Assembly: GCA_021325435.1 (NCBI GenBank)
Contig: JAJPHE010000126.1
Span: 37,388-101,387 of the forward strand
DNA length: 64,000 nt
Direction of reading: 5' to 3'
Source: Actinomycetota bacterium
Lineage (GTDB): Bacteria; Actinomycetota; Acidimicrobiia; Acidimicrobiales; JAJPHE01
In this document: positions 9,009 to 16,566 of the stretch, piece after piece
Layout: every line of letters starts with the position of its first letter
How positions within the stretch are numbered: position 1 is the first letter of the stretch
Program-made: the position numbers and the translations under genes
The notes under the pieces: model-generated
The model's database searches: none
What the model was told of the DNA's origin: nothing
What the model saw: only the letters and a program-made list of their open reading frames with translations

Positions 9009-9583
9009 GACCGGTCCTGGTCGAAGAACCCGCTGGCCGCCGGAGTAGTCGGCCCCGCCCCGGGCTCCACCATGCGGCCCACACCGTCGCCCCCCGCCTC
9101 GCTCGGGGGCGCCGGCGTGGCCTGGAGCCGCTCGCGCCCGGCGTGGACAGTCTTCATGGTCCGCTCGAGGACGATCTCGAAGGCGGCCAACTTCTGGTCG
9201 CAGTAGTCCTCCGCCTCGTGCCGGAGACGGGCCGCCTGCTCGCGGGACTCCTCGAGGATGCGCCGGGCGGCGTGCTCGGCCTCGCGCACGATCTCGGTGC
9301 GCTGCACCATGCGCTCGGCCCGGACCCGGGCGGCCTGCAGGATCTCGTCGGCCTCCCGCTGCACCTTGTCGAGGTACTCCTGGCGTTCGCGCAGCATCCA
9401 GCGGGCCTGGCGCAGCTCGTCGGGGAGCCGGTCGAGGGCCGCTTCGATCAGCTCGATGACCTCGTCCTTGCTGCTGATCAGAACCGAGGTCGAAAGCGGG
9501 ACCGACTTCCCGTTGTTGATGACCTCCATGACCCGGCGCAGGAGCGTCTCGGAGTCGGGCTGGTCATGGCCGTCGGTGGTCAC
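9005..9583 (-). CDS. Coiled-coil protein, DivIVA-like
   Basis: The product is 192 residues. After a short N-terminus (TLLRRVMEVINNGKSVPLS) almost the whole protein is charged, helical and heptad-like from about residue 40 to 150. It ends in a proline- and glycine-rich tail. The composition resembles actinobacterial DivIVA/Wag31-type or F-type ATPase subunit-b-like coiled-coil proteins encoded next to coaD. I cannot assign a molecular function. It is translationally coupled on both sides: its GTG start overlaps the coaD stop by 4 bp and its stop overlaps the YceD-type start by 4 bp. A cell-pole or envelope scaffold role is only inference. Confidence 0.75.
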   Translation of the reverse strand: MTTDGHDQPDSETLLRRVMEVINNGKSVPLSTSVLISSKDEVIELIEAALDRLPDELRQARWMLRERQEYLDKVQREADEILQAARVRAERMVQRTEIVREAEHAARRILEESREQAARLRHEAEDYCDQKLAAFEIVLERTMKTVHAGRERLQATPAPPSEAGGDGVGRMVEPGAGPTTPAASGFFDQDRS

Positions 9584-10059
9584 TGGGACAGCTTCTTCTT
9601 GAGGCGGGCGGCGACCGGTGACGGCACCAGGTCGGAGACGTCACCGCCGAGGCGGGCGACCTCACGTAGCAGGCGCGAAGCGATGAACGAGTAGGCGGGG
9701 CCGGTGGGCATCAGCAGCGTGTCGATCCCCGACAGGTTCTTGTTCATCTGAGCCATCTGCAGCTCGCTCTCGAAATCGGCCACCGCCCGAAGGCCCTTTA
9801 CGATCGCCTCAGCTCCCTCGCGACGGGCCACCTCCACGGTCAGCCCGGTCGCCGCCACGGTGCGGACGTTTCCGAGATGGGCGACCGCTTCGTCGATCAT
9901 GGCCTGGCGCTCCTCGGCGCTGAACAGGGGGGCGGACTTGCTCGGATTGGGCAGCACCCCCACGACTATCTCGTCGAACAGCCGCGCCGCCCTCTCGACG
10001 ACCTCGAGGTGGCCGTTGTGGAAAGGGTCGAAGGACCCCGGGATGAGGGCGATGCGCAA
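9580..10059 (-). CDS. coaD: Phosphopantetheine adenylyltransferase
   Basis: CoaD transfers AMP to 4'-phosphopantetheine, the penultimate step of coenzyme A synthesis. The 159-residue product starts LRIALIPGSFDPFHNGHLEV and carries the nucleotidyltransferase motif HNGH. The C-terminal segment has YSFIASRLLREVARLGGDVS, which matches the family. The TTG at 10059 is chosen because it falls directly before the conserved strand and is preceded by GAAAGG. A longer frame to 10419 lies inside rsmD. It begins four nucleotides after the rsmD stop, the common rsmD-coaD pair. Confidence 0.95.
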   Translation of the reverse strand: MRIALIPGSFDPFHNGHLEVVERAARLFDEIVVGVLPNPSKSAPLFSAEERQAMIDEAVAHLGNVRTVAATGLTVEVARREGAEAIVKGLRAVADFESELQMAQMNKNLSGIDTLLMPTGPAYSFIASRLLREVARLGGDVSDLVPSPVAARLKKKLSQ

Positions 10060-10063
10060 CTGG

Positions 10064-10612
10064 CTACCTTTCGAGCGGAGAAGGGCTGTCGCCCCCTGCC
10101 GCCGCCTTGGCGAAGAGCACAACAACGGTACCGCCGTGGCGGCGCGACCTGAGAACTCTCCAGCCGTCGGGGGCGGCGACCTCGTGGTCCGATTCCACCG
10201 CCACCACCGAGGCGTCGAGTCGTCCCAGCAGTTCCGGCCATCCGGCGAAGTCGTAGGGCGGGTCGCACAAGGCGAGGTCGTAGGGCTCTCCGGCCTGCAG
10301 GAAGGAACCGGCGTCGGCTCGCACCACCCGGGCGGGCCCGACCCCGGTCGTCTCGAGGTTGGCCCGCACGACCCGCAGGGCCTCCGGGTCGCGGTCGACG
10401 AAGGTGGCCGACGCCGCACCTCTGGAGAGGGCTTCGATGCCCAGGGCGCCGGTGCCGGCGAACAGATCGAGGACCTTGGCCCCCACCACGGCGTCGAGGC
10501 TTCCGAGCATGGAGAACAGCGCCTCGCGCACCCGGTCGGAGGTGGGCCGGACGGATCGGCCAGCCGGCGTGACCAGCCGGCGGCCCTTCGCCGTGCCGGC
10601 GACGACCCTCAC
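10064..10612 (-). CDS. rsmD: 16S rRNA (guanine966-N2)-methyltransferase RsmD
   Basis: RsmD methylates G966 of 16S rRNA using S-adenosylmethionine. The 182-residue protein opens with MRVVAGTAKGRRLVTPAG, the usual N-terminal strand. It has the SAM-binding motif VLDLFAGTGALGIEALSRG and the catalytic N-methyltransferase motif DPPY at about residue 119. The GTG start at 10612 is six nucleotides after a TACTGT hexamer, without a Shine-Dalgarno, so the transcript is probably leaderless. It is the first gene of the long minus-strand run. Confidence 0.93.
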   Translation of the reverse strand: MRVVAGTAKGRRLVTPAGRSVRPTSDRVREALFSMLGSLDAVVGAKVLDLFAGTGALGIEALSRGAASATFVDRDPEALRVVRANLETTGVGPARVVRADAGSFLQAGEPYDLALCDPPYDFAGWPELLGRLDASVVAVESDHEVAAPDGWRVLRSRRHGGTVVVLFAKAAAGGDSPSPLER

Positions 10613-10618
10613 GGAGCG

Positions 10619-10624
10619 ACAGTA
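10619..10624 (-). promoter_or_regulatory. -10 box of leaderless rsmD
   Basis: The minus strand reads TACTGT six nucleotides before the rsmD GTG. It is back-to-back with the -10 box of the plus-strand gene at 10647, so the two genes share a very short divergent promoter region. Confidence 0.55.
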
Positions 10625-10633
10625 CCGGGCCGC

Positions 10634-10639
10634 TACCGT
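10634..10639 (+). promoter_or_regulatory. -10 box of leaderless thioesterase gene
   Basis: TACCGT lies exactly seven nucleotides before the GTG at 10647 and no Shine-Dalgarno is present. The same spacing recurs at many starts in this window. Confidence 0.55.
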
Positions 10640-10646
10640 CGGGCTC

Positions 10647-11054
10647 GTGGACGGAGGCTGCTACGCCTGTGGTGACGACAATCCCGTGGGGCTCGGCCTG
10701 ACCTTCGAGGCTCGCCCCCCGGGGGTGGTGGCCACCTTCAAGCCGCGCGCCGAGCATCGGGGGGCGCCCGGATTGCTGCACGGAGGGGTGGCCGCCACTT
10801 GCCTCGACGAGACCATGGCCGCCCTCGGCTTCCTGCTCGATGGCGTGCACACGGTCACGGCGACGCTCGAGTTGCGCTACCGGCACCCGGTTCCGCTCGA
10901 CGGCGGGGCTGTCACCATCGAGGCGTGGCGCGATCGCACCGAGTCGCGGCGGCGCCAGCGGGTGCACGGTCGGCTGCTGTTGGCCGACGGACGAGCCGCA
11001 GTGGAAGCGCGGGGCATCTTCGTTCAGGTGCCGCGACGGACGGGGGGTGGTTGA
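10647..11054 (+). CDS. PaaI-family hotdog thioesterase
   Basis: This is a probable acyl-CoA thioesterase of the hotdog fold. The 135-residue reading contains the loop and helix GLLHGGVAATCLDETMAALG, in which the HGG and the following acidic residue form the usual PaaI-type active site. A central TLELRYRHPVPLDGG strand follows. Its natural substrate cannot be read from sequence. An N-terminal CYACG pair precedes the fold. GTG 10647 is used because it follows a -10 box by seven nucleotides. The stop overlaps the GTG start of the next gene. Confidence 0.85.
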   Translation: MDGGCYACGDDNPVGLGLTFEARPPGVVATFKPRAEHRGAPGLLHGGVAATCLDETMAALGFLLDGVHTVTATLELRYRHPVPLDGGAVTIEAWRDRTESRRRQRVHGRLLLADGRAAVEARGIFVQVPRRTGGG

Positions 11055-11232
11055 GGTGACCGGGGACTGGCCCGACCCGGTGATCACCTGTGTCGAGTGC
11101 GGGGGCCAGGCTCATCTGCTCACCCGCTTCCGTGACGACGAGCCGGCCATGCCCGGAGACCTGGCCGTCTACCGGTGCGCTGACTGCGCCGATCGGTTCG
11201 ACATAGTCGTGCCCGAGCGCGACGACGATTGA
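11047..11232 (+). CDS. Small zinc-ribbon protein
   Basis: The 61-residue product has two CxxC pairs, CVEC and CADC, spaced by about 29 residues, a likely zinc ribbon. It ends in an acidic tail (VPERDDD). GTG 11047 overlaps the stop of the thioesterase gene; an alternative GTG lies at 11056. No function can be assigned, though translational coupling suggests it works with or is regulated like the thioesterase. Confidence 0.65.
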   Translation: MVEVTGDWPDPVITCVECGGQAHLLTRFRDDEPAMPGDLAVYRCADCADRFDIVVPERDDD

Positions 11233-11233
11233 C

Positions 11234-11431
11234 CTAGTCGGCCACCGTCGGGGCCCGCCGGTGCTCAACCACCGATCCCGGCGCGGCGTTGCGATCCTCC
11301 TGGCGGATGTCGGACTCCTCCAGCACGGCGGCGGCCTGGCCCTCGGGGTCCTCACTGCCGACGTTGGCCTCCTCCGGCAGGAGGCCGGCGGCCCGGTCGC
11401 GGCGGCGTTCTCGGTCTGGTCGGTCGGCCAT
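11234..11431 (-). CDS. Small charged, probably disordered conserved protein
   Basis: The 65-residue product from ATG 11431 is rich in Arg, Asp, Glu and Ala with no hydrophobic core. Its C-terminal half reads AAVLEESDIRQEDRNAAPG followed by SVVEHRRAP. I recall short actinobacterial proteins with a similar LEES...DR..APG..VEHR pattern, but I cannot confirm this here. It is convergent with the zinc-ribbon gene, one nucleotide apart. The frame stays open upstream to 11848 but those residues have no coding character. Function is unknown. Confidence 0.55.
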   Translation of the reverse strand: MADRPDRERRRDRAAGLLPEEANVGSEDPEGQAAAVLEESDIRQEDRNAAPGSVVEHRRAPTVAD

Positions 11432-11551
11432 GGCGCTAGTGATTCCCGCCCGGCGCTCGGCCCATCCGCCGCGGCCGATTGGACACCAGTTCCTGGGAGT
11501 AACTAGACAGTCCGCCTCCCGTCTTCCCAGGCTCGACCTGGCGCGCCCTGA

Positions 11552-12118
11552 ATGCGACGACTTCCCCCACCTGCCATCGCGCTGCTGCTCGGCGCCGCCG
11601 CGCTCGCCGTCCAGTGGACCGCCACACCGGCGTCGGCGCGGGTGCGGTCCGAGCCCCTCGTATCCCCGATCCCGGCCGTCGGCCGGGAGGCCCCCCCGGC
11701 CTGGCTCATGATCGAGTCGGTCGGGCCCTCCGACCTGGCCGCCGCCGCCGGTGACCCGTCGCTGCCGCAAACGGCACGGGCCCAGATCGCCGTGGCCGAG
11801 GCCGAGACCTACATCGGCACCCCCTACCAGCGCGGCGGCACCACCCACGCCGGCATCGACTGCTCAGGCCTGACCATGGTGGCGTGGCGCGCCGCCGGGG
11901 TGCAGCTCGGGCGCTCGACCTGGGCCCAGCACGACGAGGCGGCGGCGGTGGCGCTGACCCAGCTGCAACCAGGTGATCTGGTCTTCTACGCCGGTCTTGC
12001 CCACGTCGCTCTGTACGTGGGCGGCGGCCAGGTGGTCGAGGCCCTCACCTACGGGGCCCGGGCCGGCGTGTATCCGATCGGCTACACGGGCGAACCGGTG
12101 GCCGCCGCCCGTCCCTGA
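11552..12118 (+). CDS. Secreted NlpC/P60 cell-wall peptidase
   Basis: NlpC/P60 enzymes are papain-like endopeptidases that cut peptidoglycan stem peptides. The 188-residue protein begins with two arginines, a hydrophobic stretch (about residues 7-22) and an ATPASA site, a likely Sec signal peptide. The catalytic domain (about 75-188) has the nucleophile in [16 protein letters not shown] and the histidine in [16 protein letters not shown]. The domain is short but complete. It lies 21 nt before the binding-lipoprotein gene, which appears to have its own promoter. No -10 box is evident directly before the ATG. Confidence 0.92.
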   Translation: MRRLPPPAIALLLGAAALAVQWTATPASARVRSEPLVSPIPAVGREAPPAWLMIESVGPSDLAAAAGDPSLPQTARAQIAVAEAETYIGTPYQRGGTTHAGIDCSGLTMVAWRAAGVQLGRSTWAQHDEAAAVALTQLQPGDLVFYAGLAHVALYVGGGQVVEALTYGARAGVYPIGYTGEPVAAARP

Positions 12119-12126
12119 CAAAGTCG

Positions 12127-12132
12127 TAACTT
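12127..12132 (+). promoter_or_regulatory. -10 box of leaderless substrate-binding lipoprotein gene
   Basis: TAACTT is seven nucleotides before the ATG at 12140, with no Shine-Dalgarno between them. Confidence 0.5.
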
Positions 12133-12139
12133 CCCGGGC

Positions 12140-13351
12140 ATGCGCGACTGCAGGCGGGGAACGTCCGCCGGTGTGGCTCGTGGCGGCCGGCTCCTGGTGG
12201 CCGCCCTGGTCGTCGGCGTCTCGCTGGCGGCATGCGGTTCTGCCGGCTCGCCCAATGCCGGGGCGGCGACGGTGAAGATCGCCATCGAGGGGCCGATGAC
12301 CGGACCGCAGTCCTCGACCGGTATCGACATGTGGCGGGGCGCGCAGCTGCTCGCCAACCGGGTCAACGCTGCTGGCGGGGTCCTCGGTCGCCGGCTGCAG
12401 CTGGTGCAAGTCGACGACAAGGCCGACGCCGCCACGGCGGCGGCCACCGCCCGCAAGGCCGTCAGCCAGGGCGTGTCCGCCGTCATCGGCCCCTACAACT
12501 CGGCCGTGGGGCTGGCCAACCTGCCGGTCTACCTCCACGCCCACGTCATCACGATCCGTCTGACCAGCAACCAGAAGACCAACCGGATGGGTATCACCGT
12601 GCAGCCGATGGACTATCAGGTGGCGCCCATCGAGGCGGCGGCTGTCCAGAAGAGCCCGGCCATCAAGCGGGTAGGCATCGTCTACGACACTTCGGCCTAC
12701 ACCTCCGGTGTGGCCGCACAGATGCGCTCGCTCCTCACCGGCGCCGGAGTTCAGGTGCCCGCCTTCGAGTCGATCCAGAGCGATCAATCCGACTTCCACG
12801 ACGTGCTCACCCAATTGAAGGCGACCAACGCCGACCTCGACTACTTCGTCGCCTACGACCCACAGGCAGAGGACCTCGTCCAGCAGGCGGCAGCAGTAGG
12901 CGTGCCCGGTGAGTGTCTCGTCGACGGGCTGGCCGCCCAGGGACCCACCTTCCTCAAGACGGTCCCTCTGGCCCTGGCGGAGAGGTGCGTGTTCAGCGGC
13001 GTGCCCACTGCCGACCAGATGCCCGATGCCCTTCCCTACCTGAGCGCCTATCGGGCCGCTTACCATCAAGACCCGGGCACCTGGGGCGCCTTCTCCTACG
13101 ACTCGCTCGGTGTGTTGGTCTCCACCGTGCAGTCAGTGCACAGCTGGGAGTGGTCCAGGGTGGAGCCGGGGCTGTTCCACGTTTCGGGCTACCGGGGCAT
13201 CACCGGCACGATCAGCATCGACCCGCCCACCGGCAACCGGCTGAACCCGCCACTGGTGATGCAGGTCGTCGACCCGTCGGGCCGCTACGTCGTCCCGTCG
13301 GACTGGACCGCAAACGGCCGGCTACCGGTCTTGCCGAAACTGTCCGGCTGA
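12140..13351 (+). CDS. ABC transporter substrate-binding lipoprotein (branched-chain amino acid type)
   Basis: The 403-residue product is a type I periplasmic-binding protein of the LivK/Peripla_BP_6 group. It has an arginine-rich N-terminus, a hydrophobic segment and the lipobox LAAC (about residue 33), so it should be a membrane-anchored lipoprotein. The mature part has the fold's opening motif VKIAIEGPMTGPQSSTG, then ANRVNAAGGVLGRRLQLVQV, and a later VGIVYDTSAYTSG hinge region. Ligand specificity cannot be read; amino acids, amides and other small molecules are possible. No permease or ATPase genes are nearby, so it is an orphan component here. Confidence 0.88.
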   Translation: MRDCRRGTSAGVARGGRLLVAALVVGVSLAACGSAGSPNAGAATVKIAIEGPMTGPQSSTGIDMWRGAQLLANRVNAAGGVLGRRLQLVQVDDKADAATAAATARKAVSQGVSAVIGPYNSAVGLANLPVYLHAHVITIRLTSNQKTNRMGITVQPMDYQVAPIEAAAVQKSPAIKRVGIVYDTSAYTSGVAAQMRSLLTGAGVQVPAFESIQSDQSDFHDVLTQLKATNADLDYFVAYDPQAEDLVQQAAAVGVPGECLVDGLAAQGPTFLKTVPLALAERCVFSGVPTADQMPDALPYLSAYRAAYHQDPGTWGAFSYDSLGVLVSTVQSVHSWEWSRVEPGLFHVSGYRGITGTISIDPPTGNRLNPPLVMQVVDPSGRYVVPSDWTANGRLPVLPKLSG

Positions 13352-13359
13352 GCTCGGGG

Positions 13360-14373
13360 TCAGCGCCCTTCGCGGTCGTGTTCAGGCGCCCTTCGCTCGT
13401 CCAGTGGCTGGCGGTCGGCCTCAGCGCTGAAGAGGGCACCGACTTCGACCTCGGGCCGGCGGGCCTCCATGGCCGCCAAGCGGGAGAAGGTGCGCCTGTC
13501 GCCGTCCGTGAGGGGGGGCTGGGTGATCGAGCGGGGCCAGAGCCGATAGCGGCGCACGACGTTGACCTCTGCCGCCAGGAGAGTGAGCTGGGCCCCGATG
13601 TAGAGCCAGGACAGAAGGCCGATCACGATGGCGAAGAAGCCGTAGGTGGGACTGGCATGGGCCAGCGAGCGCCGTACGTAGAACCCGCCGAGGCTTTGGA
13701 GGAGCTCCCAGAACAGGGTGGCCAATCCGGCCCCCACGGCCACGTCACGCCAGCCCAGGCGCTCCGAGGTCAAAAGCACGAAGGCAGCCGTGAACACCCC
13801 GAAGTTGATCACGGTGGAGACAGCGATCGACGCGGCGGTGGCGACATGGCCATGGAGCAGGCCGGGCGCGAAGCCGGCCACGGCAGTGGCGGCCAAGGTG
13901 GCCCCGCCCAGCACGGCAAGGATGGCCATACCGCGCAGACGCCGCAGCCAGAAGTTGGGCCAGTCCTTGTAGGGCACGTTCCAGACGGTGTGCATGGCAT
14001 TGAGGGACGCCTGACCTACCCCTTGGGCCCCGTAGATGGTCCCGGCAATCCCCACGGCCACCGCCACGGCGCTTCCTCGCAAAGGCTGGGTGGCCGAGTG
14101 CAGCTGGTTGCCGATGATGGGCAAGTCGGCCAGGGCGGTGTTGAGAACCCGCTGCCGGTATCCGGGATGTCCGCCGAGGATGAAGCCAAGCACAGTCGCC
14201 AAGAGCAGCAGGAGGGGGAAGAGGGCGAACAGGCCGTAGTAGGCGACCACCACGGCCTTCCCCCCAGCCTGGTCGTTGCCGTACTTCTGAATGACGGCAT
14301 ACGGAAAGCCGAGAGCCGCATGGCGCTGCTGAAACCCGTCGAGGCGGCGCACCAACACCTCAGCCCGGTTCAT
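13360..14373 (-). CDS. YihY/BrkB family inner membrane protein
   Basis: The 337-residue product has six hydrophobic segments, with GGKAVVVAYYGLFALFPLLL near residues 55-75, the family's typical first membrane region. The motif GAQGVGQASLNAMHTVWN also matches this family, once misnamed ribonuclease BN. The molecular role is not established; transport or envelope functions have been proposed for relatives. A GGAGA sequence lies about ten nucleotides before ATG 14373. The C-terminus is charged and cytoplasmic. It converges with the binding-lipoprotein gene eight nucleotides away. Confidence 0.85.
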   Translation of the reverse strand: MNRAEVLVRRLDGFQQRHAALGFPYAVIQKYGNDQAGGKAVVVAYYGLFALFPLLLLLATVLGFILGGHPGYRQRVLNTALADLPIIGNQLHSATQPLRGSAVAVAVGIAGTIYGAQGVGQASLNAMHTVWNVPYKDWPNFWLRRLRGMAILAVLGGATLAATAVAGFAPGLLHGHVATAASIAVSTVINFGVFTAAFVLLTSERLGWRDVAVGAGLATLFWELLQSLGGFYVRRSLAHASPTYGFFAIVIGLLSWLYIGAQLTLLAAEVNVVRRYRLWPRSITQPPLTDGDRRTFSRLAAMEARRPEVEVGALFSAEADRQPLDERRAPEHDREGR

Positions 14374-14418
14374 CGCTGAGGGTCTCCTGGAACCGGGGGG
14401 CCCGTCCGAATCGTCGTC

Positions 14419-14757
14419 CTAGGCGACGTCGCCGGTACGGGGTCTCGTCCCGAGGAATCGGATGGCCCGCTCGAGGACGTCGACCCCTCCCGCGACGTCA
14501 GCGTCGCCCCCGTCTGCCAGCAGCCTGGTTCTTCCCAGTGCCATGGCGTGGGCCATGGTCGAAGCGTCGCGTTGGGCGGCCCGGAGCAGGTCCAGGGCGA
14601 CCTCGGGCGGAGACTGTCCATTCGGAAGGGCGGCCAGCTCCACAGCGCGTTGCCACACCACCTGCGCCCGCTCCGGCGGTCGCGGGCTATGGGCGGTCGC
14701 CAGCTTGCGGCGACGACGGTGCGTCCTGACCACCCACTTCCCAAGGTCATCCGCCAT
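14419..14757 (-). CDS. Hypothetical small basic-to-acidic helical protein
   Basis: The 112-residue product starts MADDLGKWVVRTHRRRRKLA, an unusually basic segment. It continues with alanine- and leucine-rich helices (AVELAALPNG, ALDLLRAAQRDASTMAHAMALGRTRLLADGG). I do not recognise the family. It starts six nucleotides after the stop of the upstream zinc-ribbon-like gene and has a GGTGAG close to the ATG, so the two form an operon. An overlapping plus-strand frame has the look of a shadow. Confidence 0.55.
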   Translation of the reverse strand: MADDLGKWVVRTHRRRRKLATAHSPRPPERAQVVWQRAVELAALPNGQSPPEVALDLLRAAQRDASTMAHAMALGRTRLLADGGDADVAGGVDVLERAIRFLGTRPRTGDVA

Positions 14758-14763
14758 GATCGC

Positions 14764-15060
14764 TCACCGGGCCGACCGGACCGAGGATGGATGGCGCCTG
14801 ACGGCTCCCAGCAGGGCCTCTCGACAGGGCATGCAGATCCACCACTCGGGCAAGGCGGTGGGGTGGAGGGTGGGGTCCCCCTCGAAGATCCCCCGACACC
14901 GTCCACACTGACGCGGCTGCACCTCCGCCCCCCCGGGCGGCGTCAGGTCCTGCGGCTTGACAGGCCGGTCCGCCGTTACAGCAGGACCGACGCCCTTGAC
15001 ATCGTTGGGCCAGTGCCGCTCGGGACTCTGGTCTGGACCGACAATCCCGGCGACAAGCAC
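14764..15060 (-). CDS. Hypothetical protein with C-terminal zinc-ribbon-like CxxC pairs
   Basis: The 98-residue reading has CGRC and CMPC pairs separated by about 24 residues in its C-terminal half. They flank the segment FEGDPTLHPTALPEWWI, which looks conserved and could form a small zinc ribbon. The first 48 residues are low in structure. GTG 15060 is chosen because AGAGGAG precedes it by seven nucleotides; a much shorter product from GTG 14922 would still include both cysteine pairs. Its function is unknown. It is first in a two-gene unit with the gene at 14419. Confidence 0.55.
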   Translation of the reverse strand: MLVAGIVGPDQSPERHWPNDVKGVGPAVTADRPVKPQDLTPPGGAEVQPRQCGRCRGIFEGDPTLHPTALPEWWICMPCREALLGAVRRHPSSVRSAR

Positions 15061-15142
15061 GGCGGGCTCCTCTGGCCGCCGGACGGGGGGCGGCCAGCGG
15101 CAGCCCTCTTGGCGGTAAGTCCGAGTCTACGCCTGTATTCTT

Positions 15143-15155
15143 AGACTAGCAATTT
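15143..15155 (+). repeat. 13-bp inverted repeat, left copy (AGACTAGCAATTT)
   Basis: AGACTAGCAATTT occurs here and, in reverse complement, at 16464-16476. Both copies lie about 25-30 nt before a GTG that begins with codons for Met-Ala-Asp. In so GC-rich a sequence, a 13-bp AT-rich match is unlikely to be chance. It could be an operator of the winged-helix regulator at 16126-16437, or the edge of an inverted duplication. Confidence 0.6.
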
Positions 15156-15184
15156 GCTTCTAGAATTGTTGTACCATTCTACGA

Positions 15185-15270
15185 GTGGCTGACCGCAGCT
15201 CGCTGACAATCACCCTCGCGCCGTGGTGCTCACAGCCAAGCACCGCCGGGCGCGGCTCAAGCGCCGATAG
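15185..15270 (+). pseudogene. Decayed 5' fragment of a winged-helix regulator paralogue
   Basis: From GTG 15185 the reading starts MADRSSLT. After a one-base frame change it continues NHPRAVVLTAKHRRARLKRR and stops at 15268-15270. The intact regulator at 16126-16437 begins MADWTFLTNHARALMCIADD, so LTNHxRA aligns well. A TACCAT hexamer sits seven nucleotides before this GTG, and the same 13-bp repeat lies upstream. It appears to be a truncated, frameshifted duplicate facing the opposite way. The similarity is short, so a shared promoter with chance residue matches remains possible. Confidence 0.45.
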
Positions 15271-15293
15271 ACGTCGGCGAAAGGAAGGTCATC

Positions 15294-16085
15294 GTGTTCG
15301 GCTTCCACGTCATCGATCAGTACGAGCTGGGCATCGTGTTCAGGTGGGGCAAGCTCCAGGACAAGGTCCGGCAACCAGGCCTCACCTGGCTCAACCCCTT
15401 CAGCTGCCGGTTGACGAAGGTGAACATGCAAACCATCGTGGCCCCGGTCCCGGCCCAGGAGGCCATCACCAGGGACAACGTGACCCTCACCGTGGACGCG
15501 GTCGTCTACTTCCGGGTGGTGGACCCCGTCAAAGCCGTGGTGAACGTGCAGAACTACCACCACGCCGTGTCCCAGGTCGCCCAAACGTCGCTGCGCTCGG
15601 TGATCGGCCATGCCGACATGGATCAGCTCCTCTCCGAGCGCGAGCGGGTCAACGCCGAGCTTAAAGACGTCATCGACGAGCCGACCGAGGGGCCGTGGGG
15701 TCTGCACATCGAACGGGTTGAGGTGAAGGACGTGGCCCTGCCGGACTCCATGAAGCGCTCCATGTCACGCCAGGCCGAAGCCGAGCGCGAGCGTCGGGCC
15801 CGGGTCATCGCCGCCGACGGCGAATACCAGGCCTCCGAGAAGCTGTCCCAGGCGGCGGCGGTCATGGCCGACACGCCGGGGGCCCTTCAACTCCGCCTGC
15901 TGCAGACCGTCGTGGACGTCGCCGCCGAGAAGAACAGCACCTTGGTCATGCCCTTCCCGGTAGAGCTGTTGCGCTTCTTCGACCAGGCCACCACCTCGCC
16001 AACTGCGCCGACCGCTGCCCGGTCCGCCACGGACTTGCGAGCCACCTCACCCGCGGAAGCCGACGGTGCGGTGAGAATCCCATGA
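15294..16085 (+). CDS. SPFH/Band 7 family protein (slipin-like)
   Basis: SPFH proteins form oligomeric scaffolds on membrane microdomains. The 263-residue product begins MFGFHVIDQYELGIVFRWGK, with the stomatin-type opening. It continues GLTWLNPF, then ITRDNVTLTVDAVVYFRVVDP, the core Band 7 strand pattern. An alanine- and glutamate-rich coiled region follows (RQAEAERERRARVIAADGE). Most slipins have an N-terminal membrane helix; this one lacks a clear hydrophobic segment, so attachment may be indirect. GTG 15294 has a strong AAGGAAGG site. Its upstream region carries one copy of the 13-bp repeat. Confidence 0.88.
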   Translation: MFGFHVIDQYELGIVFRWGKLQDKVRQPGLTWLNPFSCRLTKVNMQTIVAPVPAQEAITRDNVTLTVDAVVYFRVVDPVKAVVNVQNYHHAVSQVAQTSLRSVIGHADMDQLLSERERVNAELKDVIDEPTEGPWGLHIERVEVKDVALPDSMKRSMSRQAEAERERRARVIAADGEYQASEKLSQAAAVMADTPGALQLRLLQTVVDVAAEKNSTLVMPFPVELLRFFDQATTSPTAPTAARSATDLRATSPAEADGAVRIP

Positions 16086-16125
16086 CGATGGCGGTCCCGA
16101 GCCAAGGACCGCTGTGACGAAACAC

Positions 16126-16437
16126 CTACCGGCGGGCCCGGGACCGGGGCGGAGCCGGAGCATCGGTGTCGGTCAGAAGGGCCAGAAGCTCCCCGACAGT
16201 GCGCTTGCGCTTCGACGACTCGGGCAGAGGGAGGTGGGTGCGCACCCGGTAGCGGTTTCGCCGCCCGTCCTTCTCCTTCACCAGATAGCCCGCCTCGGTG
16301 AGGTCGGAAACGATGCCGTAGGCATGGCGTTCGGTTATCGCCAGCTCAGAGGCGATGTCGCGCAGCCTGATGCCGGGGTCATCGGCGATGCACATCAGAG
16401 CCCGGGCGTGGTTGGTCAAGAAAGTCCAGTCGGCCAC
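16126..16437 (-). CDS. Small winged-helix (MarR-like) transcriptional regulator
   Basis: The 103-residue product is almost entirely a winged helix-turn-helix. WTFLTNHARALMCIADDPG is helix 1, IRLRDIASELAITERHAYGIVSDL holds the HTH (about 27-50), and AGYLVKEKDGRRNRYRV is the wing. The tail is basic and proline-rich. Proteins of this type are common in actinobacteria and usually repress neighbouring genes. GTG 16437 follows a TAGACT hexamer by six nucleotides, suggesting a leaderless message. An inverted copy of AGACTAGCAATTT lies about 27 nt upstream, matching one before the SPFH gene, so SPFH control and autoregulation are plausible. Confidence 0.85.
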   Translation of the reverse strand: MADWTFLTNHARALMCIADDPGIRLRDIASELAITERHAYGIVSDLTEAGYLVKEKDGRRNRYRVRTHLPLPESSKRKRTVGELLALLTDTDAPAPPRSRARR

Positions 16438-16463
16438 CCATGGAGTCTACCATTACTGGAATT

Positions 16464-16476
16464 AAATTGCTAGTCT
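16464..16476 (-). repeat. 13-bp inverted repeat, right copy
   Basis: The minus strand reads AGACTAGCAATTT, identical to 15143-15155 on the plus strand, 27 nt before the regulator's GTG. A related GACTAGC is also present near 16534. Confidence 0.6.
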
Positions 16477-16566
16477 TCGTCGACGGGTGTAAGGTGGCTG
16501 TACCGGACCAGAGCGCTCCGGAACTGCGCCAGAACGACTAGCGCTCACTCAAACAGGGATTGTCAA

